The notes under the pieces were generated by a model, which ran no database searches, had not been told where the DNA came from, and was given only the letters and a program-made list of their open reading frames with translations. Below, one piece after another: positions 30,367 through 37,403 of a DNA stretch of 38,301 nucleotides (its first letter is position 1; the number at the start of each line of letters is the position of its first letter). The translations under genes and the position numbers were made by a program. Source of the DNA: Palleronia aestuarii (GTDB lineage Bacteria > Pseudomonadota > Alphaproteobacteria > Rhodobacterales > Rhodobacteraceae); assembly GCF_003253995.1 (NCBI RefSeq), contig NZ_QKZL01000028.1, positions 1 to 38,301 of the forward strand, given 5' to 3'.

Positions 30367-30813
30367 TCATGCCGCGCCCTCACTGAGGCTCGCGAAGATC
30401 GCCTCCATCTCCGCGCGCGTCTTCGTCTCGCGCGCTCCGGCGAAGGCATAGCCGCCGGGCTTCGCGTCGATGAAGATTTCCTTCGCGAGCGACAGCCCCC
30501 CGGCATCGTCGAAGAGACCCGCGGAGACGGCGTAGCGTTCGTGCCCCTCGAGCGTCAGCCGGTACCAGAGCGTCGAGTCGCAGGTATCGCACCAGGCCCG
30601 CTCCGCCCAATCGGAGGAGGCATGGCTCCTGACCGGCCCGGAGACGGTCAGGTCGTCGGGCCGCACATCCACCTCCACGAAGGCGGAACCGGTCCAGCGT
30701 CGGCACATCTCGCAATGGCAGGCATGGAGCTCCGCCGTCTCCGGCCGCACCGCGATCTCCACCGCGCCGCAGAGGCAGCGCCCGGAGAGCGTGATCTCGT
30801 CGGAAGCGGTCAT
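30367..30813 (-). CDS. GFA-family (CENP-V/GFA) zinc protein
   Basis: A 148-residue member of the glutathione-dependent formaldehyde-activating (GFA) family. Most members have no proven reaction, and true Gfa activity is doubtful in many. The zinc-binding Cys are all present: 'GRCLCGAVEI', 'HACHCEMCRRWTGSAF' and 'RAWCDTCDSTLWYRL'. The start at 30813 follows GGAGC; the frame continues upstream but enters the 11-bp repeat array, which is not protein-like. It lies between gltD (223 bp upstream) and gltB (163 bp downstream), so it interrupts the glutamate synthase locus. A role connected with nitrogen metabolism is not established. Confidence 0.9.
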   Translation of the reverse strand: MTASDEITLSGRCLCGAVEIAVRPETAELHACHCEMCRRWTGSAFVEVDVRPDDLTVSGPVRSHASSDWAERAWCDTCDSTLWYRLTLEGHERYAVSAGLFDDAGGLSLAKEIFIDAKPGGYAFAGARETKTRAEMEAIFASLSEGAA

Positions 30814-30901
30814 GCGGCGCTCCAGCGTTGGCAGGTCAGCATCGGCAACCTGTTGCGTGATCCATGTTCGACCGGACGTTGCCCCGATCGCGCGAGATGT
30901 A

Positions 30902-31033
30902 TGTACAGGCGCTGCACGAACGATGCACGATCGGTGTACGTCGTCTGCACGGCTGAGGTACGCCCCGTGTACGCGGGATGTACGGCTGATGCACGGGCCG
31001 TGTACGTCCCGTGTACGCGGCGTGTACGCCCGG
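30902..31033. repeat. Array of twelve 11-bp units, TGYACG + 5 variable bases
   Basis: TGTAC or TGCAC recurs at 30902, 30913, 30924, 30935, 30946, (GGTAC at 30957), 30968, 30979, 30990, 31001, 31012 and 31023: twelve units with an exact 11-bp period and no slippage. TG is kept in 11 of 12 units, AC in all, the following G in 11 of 12, while the five bases between are not conserved. The array begins 3 bp past the gltD stop and ends 88 bp before the GFA start codon. The conserved core with free spacers points to DNA- or RNA-protein recognition rather than simple tandem duplication. Because 11 is not a multiple of 3, coding is unlikely. Confidence 0.9.
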
Positions 31034-31036
31034 GGG

Positions 31037-32470
31037 CTACTCGGCGGCCATTGCCGCGCCGCCGGCGAGCTGCGCGAGGATCGCCTGCGCCGCCTCCCGC
31101 CCGTCGCGGATCGCCCAGACGACGAGGCTCGCGCCCCGCTGGATGTCGCCGCAGGCATAGACGCCCGGCAGGCTCGTCTCGTGGGTCTGGAAATCAGCGA
31201 GAACCGTGCCCCAGCGCGTCACCTCGAGCCCCTCGACGCCCCAGAGCTTCGGCAATTCCTCGGGCTCGAAGCCCAGCGCCTTGATGACGAGATCCGCCTC
31301 CTCGACGTAGTCCGACCCCTCGATGAGCTCGGGCACCTGCCGCCCCGTCGCGTCCGGCGCGCCCAGCCGCATCTTCTGCACGATCACGCCCTCGACGCTG
31401 TCGCCCTTGAAACCCTTGGGCGCGGAAAGCCAGACGAACTCCACGCCCTCCTCCTCCGCGTTGGAGACCTCGCGCTGCGATCCGGGCATGTTGTCGCGGT
31501 CCCGGCGATAGAGGCATTTCACGCTCGTCGCACCCTGCCGGATCGCGGTGCGCACGCAATCCATCGCCGTGTCGCCGCCGCCGATGACCACGACTTTCTT
31601 GCCTTCGGCGTTGAGCTTGCCGTTGTCGAAATCCTCGACCGGATCACCGAACGACTTGCGATTCGACGCGGTGAGGAAGTCGATGGCGCGCACGATTCCC
31701 GCCGCGCCGACGCCCGGCGCCTGCAGATCCCGCGTCTTGTAGACGCCCGTGGCGATCAGGACCGCGTCGTGGTTCTCCCGGATCTCCTCGAAGGTGATGT
31801 CGCGGCCGACATCGCAATTGAGCCGGAACGTCACGCCGCCCTCCTCGAGCTGCGCCATCCGCTTCATCACCACGTCTTTCTCGAGCTTGAAGCCCGGAAT
31901 GCCGTAGGTCATGAGCCCGCCGCCCCGATCGTAGCGGTCATAGACCGTGACCTGCACGCCCGCGCGGCGCAGCATGTCGGCACAGGCGAGCCCGCCCGGC
32001 CCCGCGCCGATGATGCCCACGCTCTCCGACCGCTCGCCGCCATTGGTGATCGGCTGCACCCAGCCCTCCTCGAAGGCGGTGTCGGTGATGTACTTCTCCA
32101 CCGCGCCGATCGTGACCGTGCCGTGACCCGATTGCTCGATCACGCAATTGCCCTCGCAGAGCCGGTCCTGCGGACAGATCCGCCCGCAGATCTCGGGGAA
32201 GGTATTGGTCGCCTGGCTGATCTCGTAGGCTTCCTGCAACCGGCCTTCCGCCGTCATCCGAAGCCAGTCGGGAATGTTGTTGTGCAGCGGGCAATGCGAT
32301 TGACAGTAGGGCACGCCGCACTGGCTGCACCGCCCCGACTGCTCGCCCGCCTTCGCCGCCGCGAACTCGCCGTAGATCTCGTTGAAGTCGCCACGCCGCA
32401 GATCGGGTGCACGCTTCTCCGGCATGTCCCGCGCAACGTTCACGAACTTGAGCATAGCTTGCTTTGCCAT
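31037..32470 (-). CDS. gltD: Glutamate synthase (NADPH) small subunit
   Basis: A 477-residue flavoprotein that takes electrons from NADPH and passes them through FAD and iron-sulfur clusters to GltB. The N-terminal cluster domain has 'CSQCGVPYCQSHCPLHNNIPDWL' and 'CGRICPQDRLCEGNC'. The FAD Rossmann motif is 'VGIIGAGPGGLACADMLRRAG' and the NADPH motif 'VVVIGGGDTAMDCVRTAIRQGA'. 'LPGVYACGDIQRGASLVVWAIRDGREAA' closes the FAD site. The ATG at 32470 is preferred, because GGAGGG stands 7 nt before it but directly abuts the ATG at 32476. An 11-bp repeat array starts 3 bp after the stop. Confidence 0.97.
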   Translation of the reverse strand: MAKQAMLKFVNVARDMPEKRAPDLRRGDFNEIYGEFAAAKAGEQSGRCSQCGVPYCQSHCPLHNNIPDWLRMTAEGRLQEAYEISQATNTFPEICGRICPQDRLCEGNCVIEQSGHGTVTIGAVEKYITDTAFEEGWVQPITNGGERSESVGIIGAGPGGLACADMLRRAGVQVTVYDRYDRGGGLMTYGIPGFKLEKDVVMKRMAQLEEGGVTFRLNCDVGRDITFEEIRENHDAVLIATGVYKTRDLQAPGVGAAGIVRAIDFLTASNRKSFGDPVEDFDNGKLNAEGKKVVVIGGGDTAMDCVRTAIRQGATSVKCLYRRDRDNMPGSQREVSNAEEEGVEFVWLSAPKGFKGDSVEGVIVQKMRLGAPDATGRQVPELIEGSDYVEEADLVIKALGFEPEELPKLWGVEGLEVTRWGTVLADFQTHETSLPGVYACGDIQRGASLVVWAIRDGREAAQAILAQLAGGAAMAAE

Positions 32471-32694
32471 AAACATCCCTCCAACCCCCTCCCTCTATCC
32501 CCAACGACGGGGGATGAAAAGACAGTTTATCTGACCCAACTTGGGCAGGAGGTCATTCACCAGTCACGGATTGACAACGTTTACCATAATAACAGGTCCG
32601 TATCGGTTCTAAATATCTGCGGCAGTGCGGCATTATCCGCTTTCACCCGGCGAACCGCTGCGTAGGATGCCGCCGAATTTCCCGGGACTTGTCG

Positions 32695-33498
32695 ATGACC
32701 CTGCTCCATCTCCTCCTCGTGGCGGCGCTTCAGGGATTGACCGAATTCCTCCCCGTCTCCTCTTCGGGGCATCTGATCCTCCTGCCCGCGCTCACGGGGC
32801 TCGACGACCAGGGACTGGCGATCGACGTCGCCGTCCATCTGGGCACACTCGGCGCCGTGATCCTGTTCTTCTGGTCCGACGTGAAACTCGTTCTCTCGGG
32901 GCTGCCCTCGCTTTTGCGCGGCCGCGTCGATGGACCGGGCGCCTGGCTGGCGCTCTGCCTGATCATCGCGACGATACCCGTCGTGATCGTGGGATTCGCT
33001 CTCCAAGTAACAGGGATCGAGGCCGGTTTCCGCTCGATCGCGCTCATCGGATGGACCACCATCATTTTCGGGGCGGTGCTCTATTGGACCGACCAGAAAG
33101 GCACAGAGGAGCGGAGCGCGGGGGAGTGGACGTTGCGCCATGCCGCAATTATGGGGCTCTGGCAGGCGATCGCCCTGATCCCGGGCACGTCCCGGTCGGG
33201 CATCACCATCTCGGCAGGCCGGATCCTGGGCTATGCCCGCGAGGACGCTGCCCGGCTCTCCATGCTCATGTCTATACCGACAATCCTTGCCTCCGGCGTC
33301 ATCCTCGGCCTCGACGTCATCGTCTCTGCGGACCGGGACGTCGCGCGTGACGGTGCCATCGCAGCGGCTTTCGCGTTCGTCGCGGCCTTCCTGGCCCTGA
33401 AACTGATGTTTCGCCTATTGAAATCGGTGAGCTTCACGCCCTACGTGATCTACCGATTTGCACTCGGCATCGTCCTGCTCGCGATCGCCTATTCCTGA
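32695..33498 (+). CDS. uppP: Undecaprenyl-diphosphatase
   Basis: A 267-residue inner-membrane phosphatase that recycles undecaprenyl diphosphate to the monophosphate carrier for peptidoglycan synthesis; high levels give bacitracin resistance. The two signature segments are 'ALQGLTEFLPVSSSGHLILLP' (residues ~10-30, with catalytic Glu and His) and 'LIPGTSRSGITISAGRILG' (near 160-180). About eight membrane helices are predicted. The ATG at 32695 is used; a TTG at 32689 is possible, and neither has a strong ribosome binding site. Its stop overlaps the convergent epimerase gene by 10 bp. Confidence 0.95.
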   Translation: MTLLHLLLVAALQGLTEFLPVSSSGHLILLPALTGLDDQGLAIDVAVHLGTLGAVILFFWSDVKLVLSGLPSLLRGRVDGPGAWLALCLIIATIPVVIVGFALQVTGIEAGFRSIALIGWTTIIFGAVLYWTDQKGTEERSAGEWTLRHAAIMGLWQAIALIPGTSRSGITISAGRILGYAREDAARLSMLMSIPTILASGVILGLDVIVSADRDVARDGAIAAAFAFVAAFLALKLMFRLLKSVSFTPYVIYRFALGIVLLAIAYS

Positions 33499-34478
33499 CT
33501 TCCGCGCAGGTTACGGGCGCTTTCCTTGATGGAGGCGTACTGACCGGAGGTGCGGAACCGCCAGAGATAATCCGGAAGCACCGCTTCCGTCGCCGTGGGC
33601 GCGATACCGAGGTCATCGAAGGTCTTGACCCCCTCGCCCACGACATTGTCCCGGGCAAGGTTCTCCACCTGATCGCGGGTCAGCGGCGCCGCGATCAGTC
33701 CGCCGGTCGCTCGCGACAACGACCCGAAGATCGCCCCCATGATCCGGCCGACCCAGAAGGGCACGCCCAGGATCAGCCGCCGCTTGCGAACGATGACCAG
33801 CATCTCCTGGATGAGCTCGCGGAAGGTCCGGACGTCGGGCCCTCCGAGTTCGTAGAGACCCGGCTCTGCCTTGCCGAGCACGGCGCGTTCGATCGCGTGG
33901 GCCACGTCGTCGACATAGACCGGCTGGAACTTCGTGTTCGCGCCGACGAGCGGAACGACCGGGGAGCGGCGCGACATCGCGGCGAAGCGGTTAAAGAACT
34001 CGTCCTCGTGGCCGAAGAGGATCGACGGACGCAGGATCACGGCGTCGGGAAACGCGTCGCGCACCGCCTGTTCTCCTTCCGCCTTGGTCCGGGCATAGTC
34101 ACTGCGCCCCTCGGCTTCCGCGCCGATCGCAGAAACCTGCACGAGCCGCTCGACCCCCTCCTCCGCGGCGATCCGGGCGATCCGCTCGGCACCCGCCCTC
34201 TGCAAACCGTCGAAACTCTGCCGTCCCGACTCGGCGAGGATACCGACGCAATTGACGACCGCCCGCGAGTTGCGCGTCACGGCCCTTACGGAATCGTCGT
34301 CGCGGATGTTGCAAAAGACCGGCTCGACCTGCCCGACCACCCCGTAGAGGCGCACGAAAGGCGCGTCGTTGGGATGCCTGCAGGCGACACGGACCCGCCA
34401 CCCGGCTTGCGCCATCCGGCGTGCGACATAGCGACCGAGAAACCCCGAACCGCCGAAGATCGTGACCAGATCCGTCAT
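33489..34478 (-). CDS. NDUFA9-like NAD-dependent epimerase/SDR
   Basis: A 329-residue atypical SDR like the NDUFA9 (39-kDa) accessory subunit of mitochondrial complex I; alphaproteobacteria keep such proteins, but a complex I role for this one is not shown. The NAD(P)-binding motif is 'VTIFGGSGFLGRYVARRMAQAGWRVRVACRHP' (residues ~5-36). 'VNCVGILAESGRQSFDGLQ', 'VQVSAIGAEAEGRSDYARTKAEGEQAV' (YxxxK) and 'VILRPSILFGHEDEFFNRFA' follow. The ATG at 34478 is set by the start of the Rossmann fold; upstream in-frame codons run back across the tRNA-Leu gene and are not real. It is divergent from tRNA-Leu. Confidence 0.9.
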   Translation of the reverse strand: MTDLVTIFGGSGFLGRYVARRMAQAGWRVRVACRHPNDAPFVRLYGVVGQVEPVFCNIRDDDSVRAVTRNSRAVVNCVGILAESGRQSFDGLQRAGAERIARIAAEEGVERLVQVSAIGAEAEGRSDYARTKAEGEQAVRDAFPDAVILRPSILFGHEDEFFNRFAAMSRRSPVVPLVGANTKFQPVYVDDVAHAIERAVLGKAEPGLYELGGPDVRTFRELIQEMLVIVRKRRLILGVPFWVGRIMGAIFGSLSRATGGLIAAPLTRDQVENLARDNVVGEGVKTFDDLGIAPTATEAVLPDYLWRFRTSGQYASIKESARNLRGSQE

Positions 34479-34582
34479 GACCGCTCCCCTTTCGCGACTT
34501 TCCCCGGGTTTAGGGCGCACCACGTGGGGGGACAAGTGCCTAAGCCCGTTCGCGCGCCCCGCGACGGGCATCACGGGGGGCG

Positions 34583-34611
34583 TTGACACCCCCCGGACGA
34601 GCGGATAAGTC
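34583..34611 (+). promoter_or_regulatory. Probable sigma-70 promoter of tRNA-Leu
   Basis: TTGACA (34583-34588) is a perfect -35 box; GATAAG/TAAGTC at 34604-34611 is a modest -10 with 15-17 bp spacing. Transcription would start around 34617, about 12 nt ahead of the tRNA. Confidence 0.5.
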
Positions 34612-34628
34612 GCGGCTTCACGTGACCT

Positions 34629-34714
34629 GCCCAGGTGGCGGAATGGTAGACGCGCCAGCTTCAGGTGCTGGTGTCCGTATGGACGTGGAGGTTCGAGTCC
34701 TCTCCTGGGCACCA
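34629..34714 (+). tRNA. tRNA-Leu (anticodon CAG)
   Basis: An 86-nt class II tRNA with encoded CCA (34712-34714). The acceptor is GCCCAGG/CCTGGGC; the anticodon stem CCAGC/GCTGG holds the loop TTCAGGT, giving CAG; a long variable arm 'tgtccgtatggacg' is typical of tRNA-Leu; the T arm is 'gaggttcgagtcctc'. The integrase element starts directly after its 3' end, so the tRNA end is the likely attachment site. Confidence 0.97.
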
Positions 34715-34849
34715 TCCCTTTCCGTGATGGCGTGACGTTCTTCCATTGTTTTACCTTTGGCCTCTGTTTGTGCTGGTCGGAGGAAGGTCACGGCAAGTCC
34801 GCGACCCAGTTATTGTCCATGCCGCTACGACGCGATTACGATCCTCGGC

Positions 34850-35878
34850 ATGGCCACATTCAGAAAAACGAAGTTCGGTTGGCAGGCTCAGGTGGCCCGC
34901 AAGGTCGGTGGTGAAACCGTCCGCAAGGCCCAGACCTTTAAAAGCAAGCGAGAGGCCCAAGTATGGGCTCAGGAGTTCGAGGTCGGGCTGTCCAGCGGAA
35001 CGACTAGCAACGATTCCCTTGCCAGCGTATTCGACCGTTACGCCCGTGAACGGTCCAGGGGAAAGAAGGGCGAGCGATGGGAGGTCATCCGCCTTGCCCG
35101 ATTCAAGCGCGACATTGCGAACGGGAGGCCCCTGGGGAATTACACTATCGGTGAGATTTCCCGTGCCGATCTCGTCGCATGGCGTGATACCCGGCTTGGG
35201 GAGGTCCAGCCCGCCAGCGTCAAGCGGGAGATGAACCTCCTGAAGCATGTCTTCGTCACGGCCGTTGACGAGTGGGAGCTTATCCCGACCAATCCGATGG
35301 CAAAAGTGAAGCGCCCTCCCAGCGGCAGGAGACGTAAGCGCCGCGTCCTGCCCGACGAGATCGAGAAAGTAAGCGCCGCTCTCGACCTCGGGTCCGAACC
35401 GTGGGTCAGCGAGAAGCAGATCACGGGAGCGGCTTTCCTCTTCGCCATCGAGACGGCTATGCGATCGGGCGAGATCCTCAACATGAGAAACCGTGACATA
35501 ACCGGGAGCGTCGTCCGCCCGCCAGAGACGAAGAACGAACACGCCCGCCACGTCCCGATGACTGTCCGGGCTGTCGAGATACTCAACAAGGTTCGGAACG
35601 GGATCGAGGATGCGGACGCCCACCCTTTCGCGATCGACAGCGACAGCTGCGACAGCCGTTTCCGGCTGGCGGTGGTGAAGGCCAAGGTCGATGACCTTCA
35701 TTTCCACGACTCGCGACACGAAGGTATCACCCGCCTCGCGAAGCGCCTGGAAATTTTGGATCTTGCGCGAGTGACGGGGCATAGGAACCTGAATGAGTTG
35801 CTGACGTACTACGAGGCTTCCGGCGACGAATTGGCAGAACGGCTCAACGCTTCGACTTCCAGTGATGAAATCAAATAG
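34850..35878 (+). CDS. int: Tyrosine-type site-specific integrase
   Basis: A 342-residue tyrosine recombinase that would insert and excise the element at the tRNA-Leu 3' end. Residues 1-~55 form an Arm-DNA-binding, AP2-like region ('TFRKTKFGWQAQVARKVGGETVRKAQTFKSKREAQVWA'). The core-binding domain runs to ~165 ('NYTIGEISRADLVAWRDTRLGEVQPASVKREMNLLKHVFVTAVDEWELI'). The catalytic residues are the Arg of 'IETAMRSGEIL', His-x-x-Arg of 'LHFHDSRHEGITRLAK', the His of 'VTGHRNLNE' and the nucleophile Tyr in 'LLTYYEASG'. The Met at 34850 is chosen because the domain starts there; the open frame upstream reads into sequence beside the tRNA. Its last 70 bp overlap the end of the convergent HTH gene. Confidence 0.94.
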   Translation: MATFRKTKFGWQAQVARKVGGETVRKAQTFKSKREAQVWAQEFEVGLSSGTTSNDSLASVFDRYARERSRGKKGERWEVIRLARFKRDIANGRPLGNYTIGEISRADLVAWRDTRLGEVQPASVKREMNLLKHVFVTAVDEWELIPTNPMAKVKRPPSGRRRKRRVLPDEIEKVSAALDLGSEPWVSEKQITGAAFLFAIETAMRSGEILNMRNRDITGSVVRPPETKNEHARHVPMTVRAVEILNKVRNGIEDADAHPFAIDSDSCDSRFRLAVVKAKVDDLHFHDSRHEGITRLAKRLEILDLARVTGHRNLNELLTYYEASGDELAERLNASTSSDEIK

Positions 35879-36084
35879 GGACAACCGTTGCCGCCGCTGA
35901 CGCGATTAAACCGGCCGTCCTTGATCCATGCTCGGATCGTTCTTTCGCTTTTGCCAAGGCGCTCAGCAACGTTCGGAACTGGCAACCATGCTTCTGGCTT
36001 TTTTGTCGTCTGCATCGCCTCTCGCACCGCCTCGACAACGAGGGAACGCAGCTCGTCGGGGGAAACGACGATCACGGCGGCCAT
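35809..36084 (-). CDS. Excisionase-like helix-turn-helix protein
   Basis: A 91-residue protein with a MerR/AlpA-type HTH ('WLPVPNVAERLGKSERTIRAWIKDGRFNRVSGGNGCPYLISSLEVEALSRS', residues ~33-83) of the kind seen in excisionases and in element regulators. The N-terminal part ('VVSPDELRSLVVEAVREAMQTTKK') is a short helix, probably for dimer contacts. The ATG at 36084 overlaps the stop of the upstream gene by one base (TAATG), showing translational coupling. Its position next to int, tail to tail with a 70-bp overlap, supports a role in directing excision, but this is inference. Confidence 0.8.
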   Translation of the reverse strand: MAAVIVVSPDELRSLVVEAVREAMQTTKKPEAWLPVPNVAERLGKSERTIRAWIKDGRFNRVSGGNGCPYLISSLEVEALSRSANSSPEAS

Positions 36085-36623
36085 TAGTCGTCTCTCTCTT
36101 CTGCATAAGCCTCGATCAAGATCGCCTGAGGATTCAAGTTTAGCGCAGCGCAAGCCCGACCGAACATTTGCAACAAGTCGATGATTATGAATGCCTCAGG
36201 CTGCCCCAGTTCGGCCCGGACTGCGGTAATGGGATCAGCGCCAATTTTATGGCAAACGACATTAGACCTGTTTCCCGCTGCAATAAGCAGGGTACCGCCA
36301 TGGGAGGTCTCATACGGCATGGCTATCGCCCTTTGTGGGGCTCGGGTTCGCGCTTGCGGATTATTGTGTCCGAACTTCATGCCTGCGGCGAACGCCAAAC
36401 CAAGGTCCGAGACCCCGGCACGAACAAGTGCTGCGGCAGCACAAATTTCCATTACGTTGTACCATGAGAAGCGGCGATGCTTCCCGCGTTCGCCGCCCCC
36501 TTCGATTGTTTTGTGACCGACGATCACGTTCCGCTTAAGCCAGTTTTGCAGCGTGGACATACTGATGTCGGCAGCCGCGATCACTTCCCTAGCGGTAAAC
36601 ATGCGATGGTAAATTGACATCAT
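36084..36623 (-). CDS. MerR-like HTH regulator of the element
   Basis: A 179-residue protein. Its N-terminus resembles a MerR-type winged HTH: 'MFTAREVIAAADISMSTLQNWLKRNVIVGHKT' (residues ~8-39), then 'KHRRFSWYNVMEICAAAALVRAGVSDLGLAFAAGMKFG' as the wing and following helices. Residues ~100-179 ('MPYETSHGGTLLIAAGNRSNVVCHKIGADPITAVRAELGQPEAFIIIDLLQMFGRACAALNL') are not a known effector domain to me. AGGATC, 7 nt before the ATG at 36623, is the ribosome binding site; a strong inverted repeat stands immediately before it and may control expression. It is followed by the excisionase-like gene. Confidence 0.75.
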   Translation of the reverse strand: MMSIYHRMFTAREVIAAADISMSTLQNWLKRNVIVGHKTIEGGGERGKHRRFSWYNVMEICAAAALVRAGVSDLGLAFAAGMKFGHNNPQARTRAPQRAIAMPYETSHGGTLLIAAGNRSNVVCHKIGADPITAVRAELGQPEAFIIIDLLQMFGRACAALNLNPQAILIEAYAEERDD

Positions 36624-36627
36624 GCGA

Positions 36628-36687
36628 CGATCCTAAAGGTCTCATGACCTTCTAACAGGATCGCAGGTAGAAGGTCAAGAGACCTTT
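36628..36687 (-). promoter_or_regulatory. Nested palindromes / leader hairpin with loop-to-SD complementarity
   Basis: A 20-bp inverted repeat with one mismatch (arms 36635-36654 and 36668-36687) surrounds a 13-nt loop. Each arm is itself a palindrome, AAGGTC-N4-GACCTT, at 36636-36651 and 36671-36686, with centres 35 bp apart. On the minus strand the loop contains CGATCCT (36657-36663), an exact complement of AGGATCG (36628-36634), which is the Shine-Dalgarno region of the MerR-like gene. The structure overlaps the stop codon of the upstream gene (36675-36677). It may be a pair of operators, an RNA pseudoknot switch, or both. Confidence 0.8.
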
Positions 36688-36878
36688 TGTGTTCGCCCTC
36701 GCTTATTCTCGTCCAGCGCGTCGATGACCGGCCCCATCAGTTCGGCGGCCAGTGCCAGAACCTCCGTTGTGCCCTTCCAGTCCAGACCTGAAGTTTCGTT
36801 CTCTTCGGCAAGCATCATGCAGCGGATAAGCGCGGAGACCTGGTAAGCTCGACGCTCAGGATCGATGTCGGAATTCAT
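36675..36878 (-). CDS. Small hypothetical element protein (67 aa)
   Basis: A 67-residue acidic, mostly helical protein ('AYQVSALIRCMMLAEENETSGLDWKGTTEVLALAAELMGPVIDALDENKRG'). I recognise no family. GGAGGG lies 7-8 nt before the ATG at 36878, and the start overlaps the stop of the gene upstream (ATGA, 36875-36878), so the pair is coupled. Its stop codon lies inside the inverted repeat that precedes the MerR-like gene, so translation to the end could disturb that hairpin. Confidence 0.65.
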   Translation of the reverse strand: MNSDIDPERRAYQVSALIRCMMLAEENETSGLDWKGTTEVLALAAELMGPVIDALDENKRGRTQKVS

Positions 36879-37099
36879 GCCGCGCCCTCCACGCGGTCAA
36901 GGCTGTTGGCAAGCTTGTTCGCGAGATCGAGAGCTACCACCGTCACCGACGCAATGGCGTTGCCATAGGCCGGGTTCATCTCACTTCCCATGAGGTCGAG
37001 AGCCTCAAGGCATCCGGCTAACTGCACGGCGTCATTCTGGCAGTCTTTGAGCGAAGGGCGAGCGCGGGCGTTCCCCGCTAAGGGGTGATGATCGGTCAT
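36875..37099 (-). CDS. Small hypothetical element protein (74 aa)
   Basis: A 74-residue, mostly helical protein ('LKDCQNDAVQLAGCLEALDLMGSEMNPAYGNAIASVTVVALDLANKLANSLDRVEGAA') of unknown function. AGGAGAA is well placed before the ATG at 37099. It has the same size and general helical layout as the next gene, though I cannot claim homology. It is the first gene of the minus-strand element operon (74 aa, 67 aa, MerR-like, excisionase-like), divergent from the XRE pair across a 79-bp promoter region. Confidence 0.65.
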   Translation of the reverse strand: MTDHHPLAGNARARPSLKDCQNDAVQLAGCLEALDLMGSEMNPAYGNAIASVTVVALDLANKLANSLDRVEGAA

Positions 37100-37127
37100 T
37101 GCCGAGTTCTCCTGGCTGGGTTAATTG

Positions 37128-37140
37128 TAGAAAATATCTA
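37128..37140. promoter_or_regulatory. Small dyad in the divergent element promoter
   Basis: TAGA-N5-TCTA at 37128-37140 in an AT-rich 79-bp gap between the minus-strand operon and the XRE genes. The position suits an operator for one of the flanking HTH proteins; the dyad itself is short. Confidence 0.3.
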
Positions 37141-37178
37141 ACTCCGCGCCGAATGCGAAGCAAGAGGAAAACTACAAC

Positions 37179-37403
37179 ATGACGCCGCAACAGTGTAAGG
37201 CCGCCCGGGCGATGCTTGGGCTATCGCAAGATGGGCTCGCGAAAAGGTCCGGGGTAGCGGTTTCTAGCATCATCCCATTTGAGAAGGGACAGCGCGCACC
37301 ACGAAACGCAACACTTGCCGCCATCCGCACGGCCCTCGAAGCTGCAGGCGTCGAGTTCATCGAGGAGAATGGCGGTGGCGCCGGGGTGAGGTTGCGGCGA
37401 TGA
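37179..37403 (+). CDS. XRE-family HTH mini-protein A
   Basis: A 74-residue Cro/C1-type helix-turn-helix protein: 'MTPQQCKAARAMLGLSQDGLAKRSGVAVSSIIPFEKGQRAPRNATLAAIRTALEAAGVEFIEENGGGAGVRLRR', read here in pieces, has the recognition helix around 'SSIIPFEKGQ'. The domain covers nearly the whole protein, as in phage Cro-like repressors. AGGAAAA lies just before the ATG at 37179. The stop overlaps the start of the next gene (ATGATGTCC region, start at 37400). It shares the ending 'AIRTALEAAGVEFIEEN' with that gene, so they are paralogues. Likely the lysogeny-type control gene of the element. Confidence 0.85.
   Translation: MTPQQCKAARAMLGLSQDGLAKRSGVAVSSIIPFEKGQRAPRNATLAAIRTALEAAGVEFIEENGGGAGVRLRR

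Noticed and set aside
30902-31033. CRISPR array
   Set aside because: Units are only 11 bp with a 6-bp core; CRISPR repeats and spacers are each more than 20 bp, and no cas gene is present.
32571-32600. TTGACA at 32571 as a promoter for uppP
   Set aside because: No acceptable -10 box at 16-18 bp; the CATAAT nearby is only about 8 bp away.
30791-32665. Plus-strand open frame of 624 codons running through the 11-bp array
   Set aside because: Mostly antisense to gltD; over the array it yields a rhythmic Cys/Arg/Tyr-rich peptide that simply reflects the 11-bp period.
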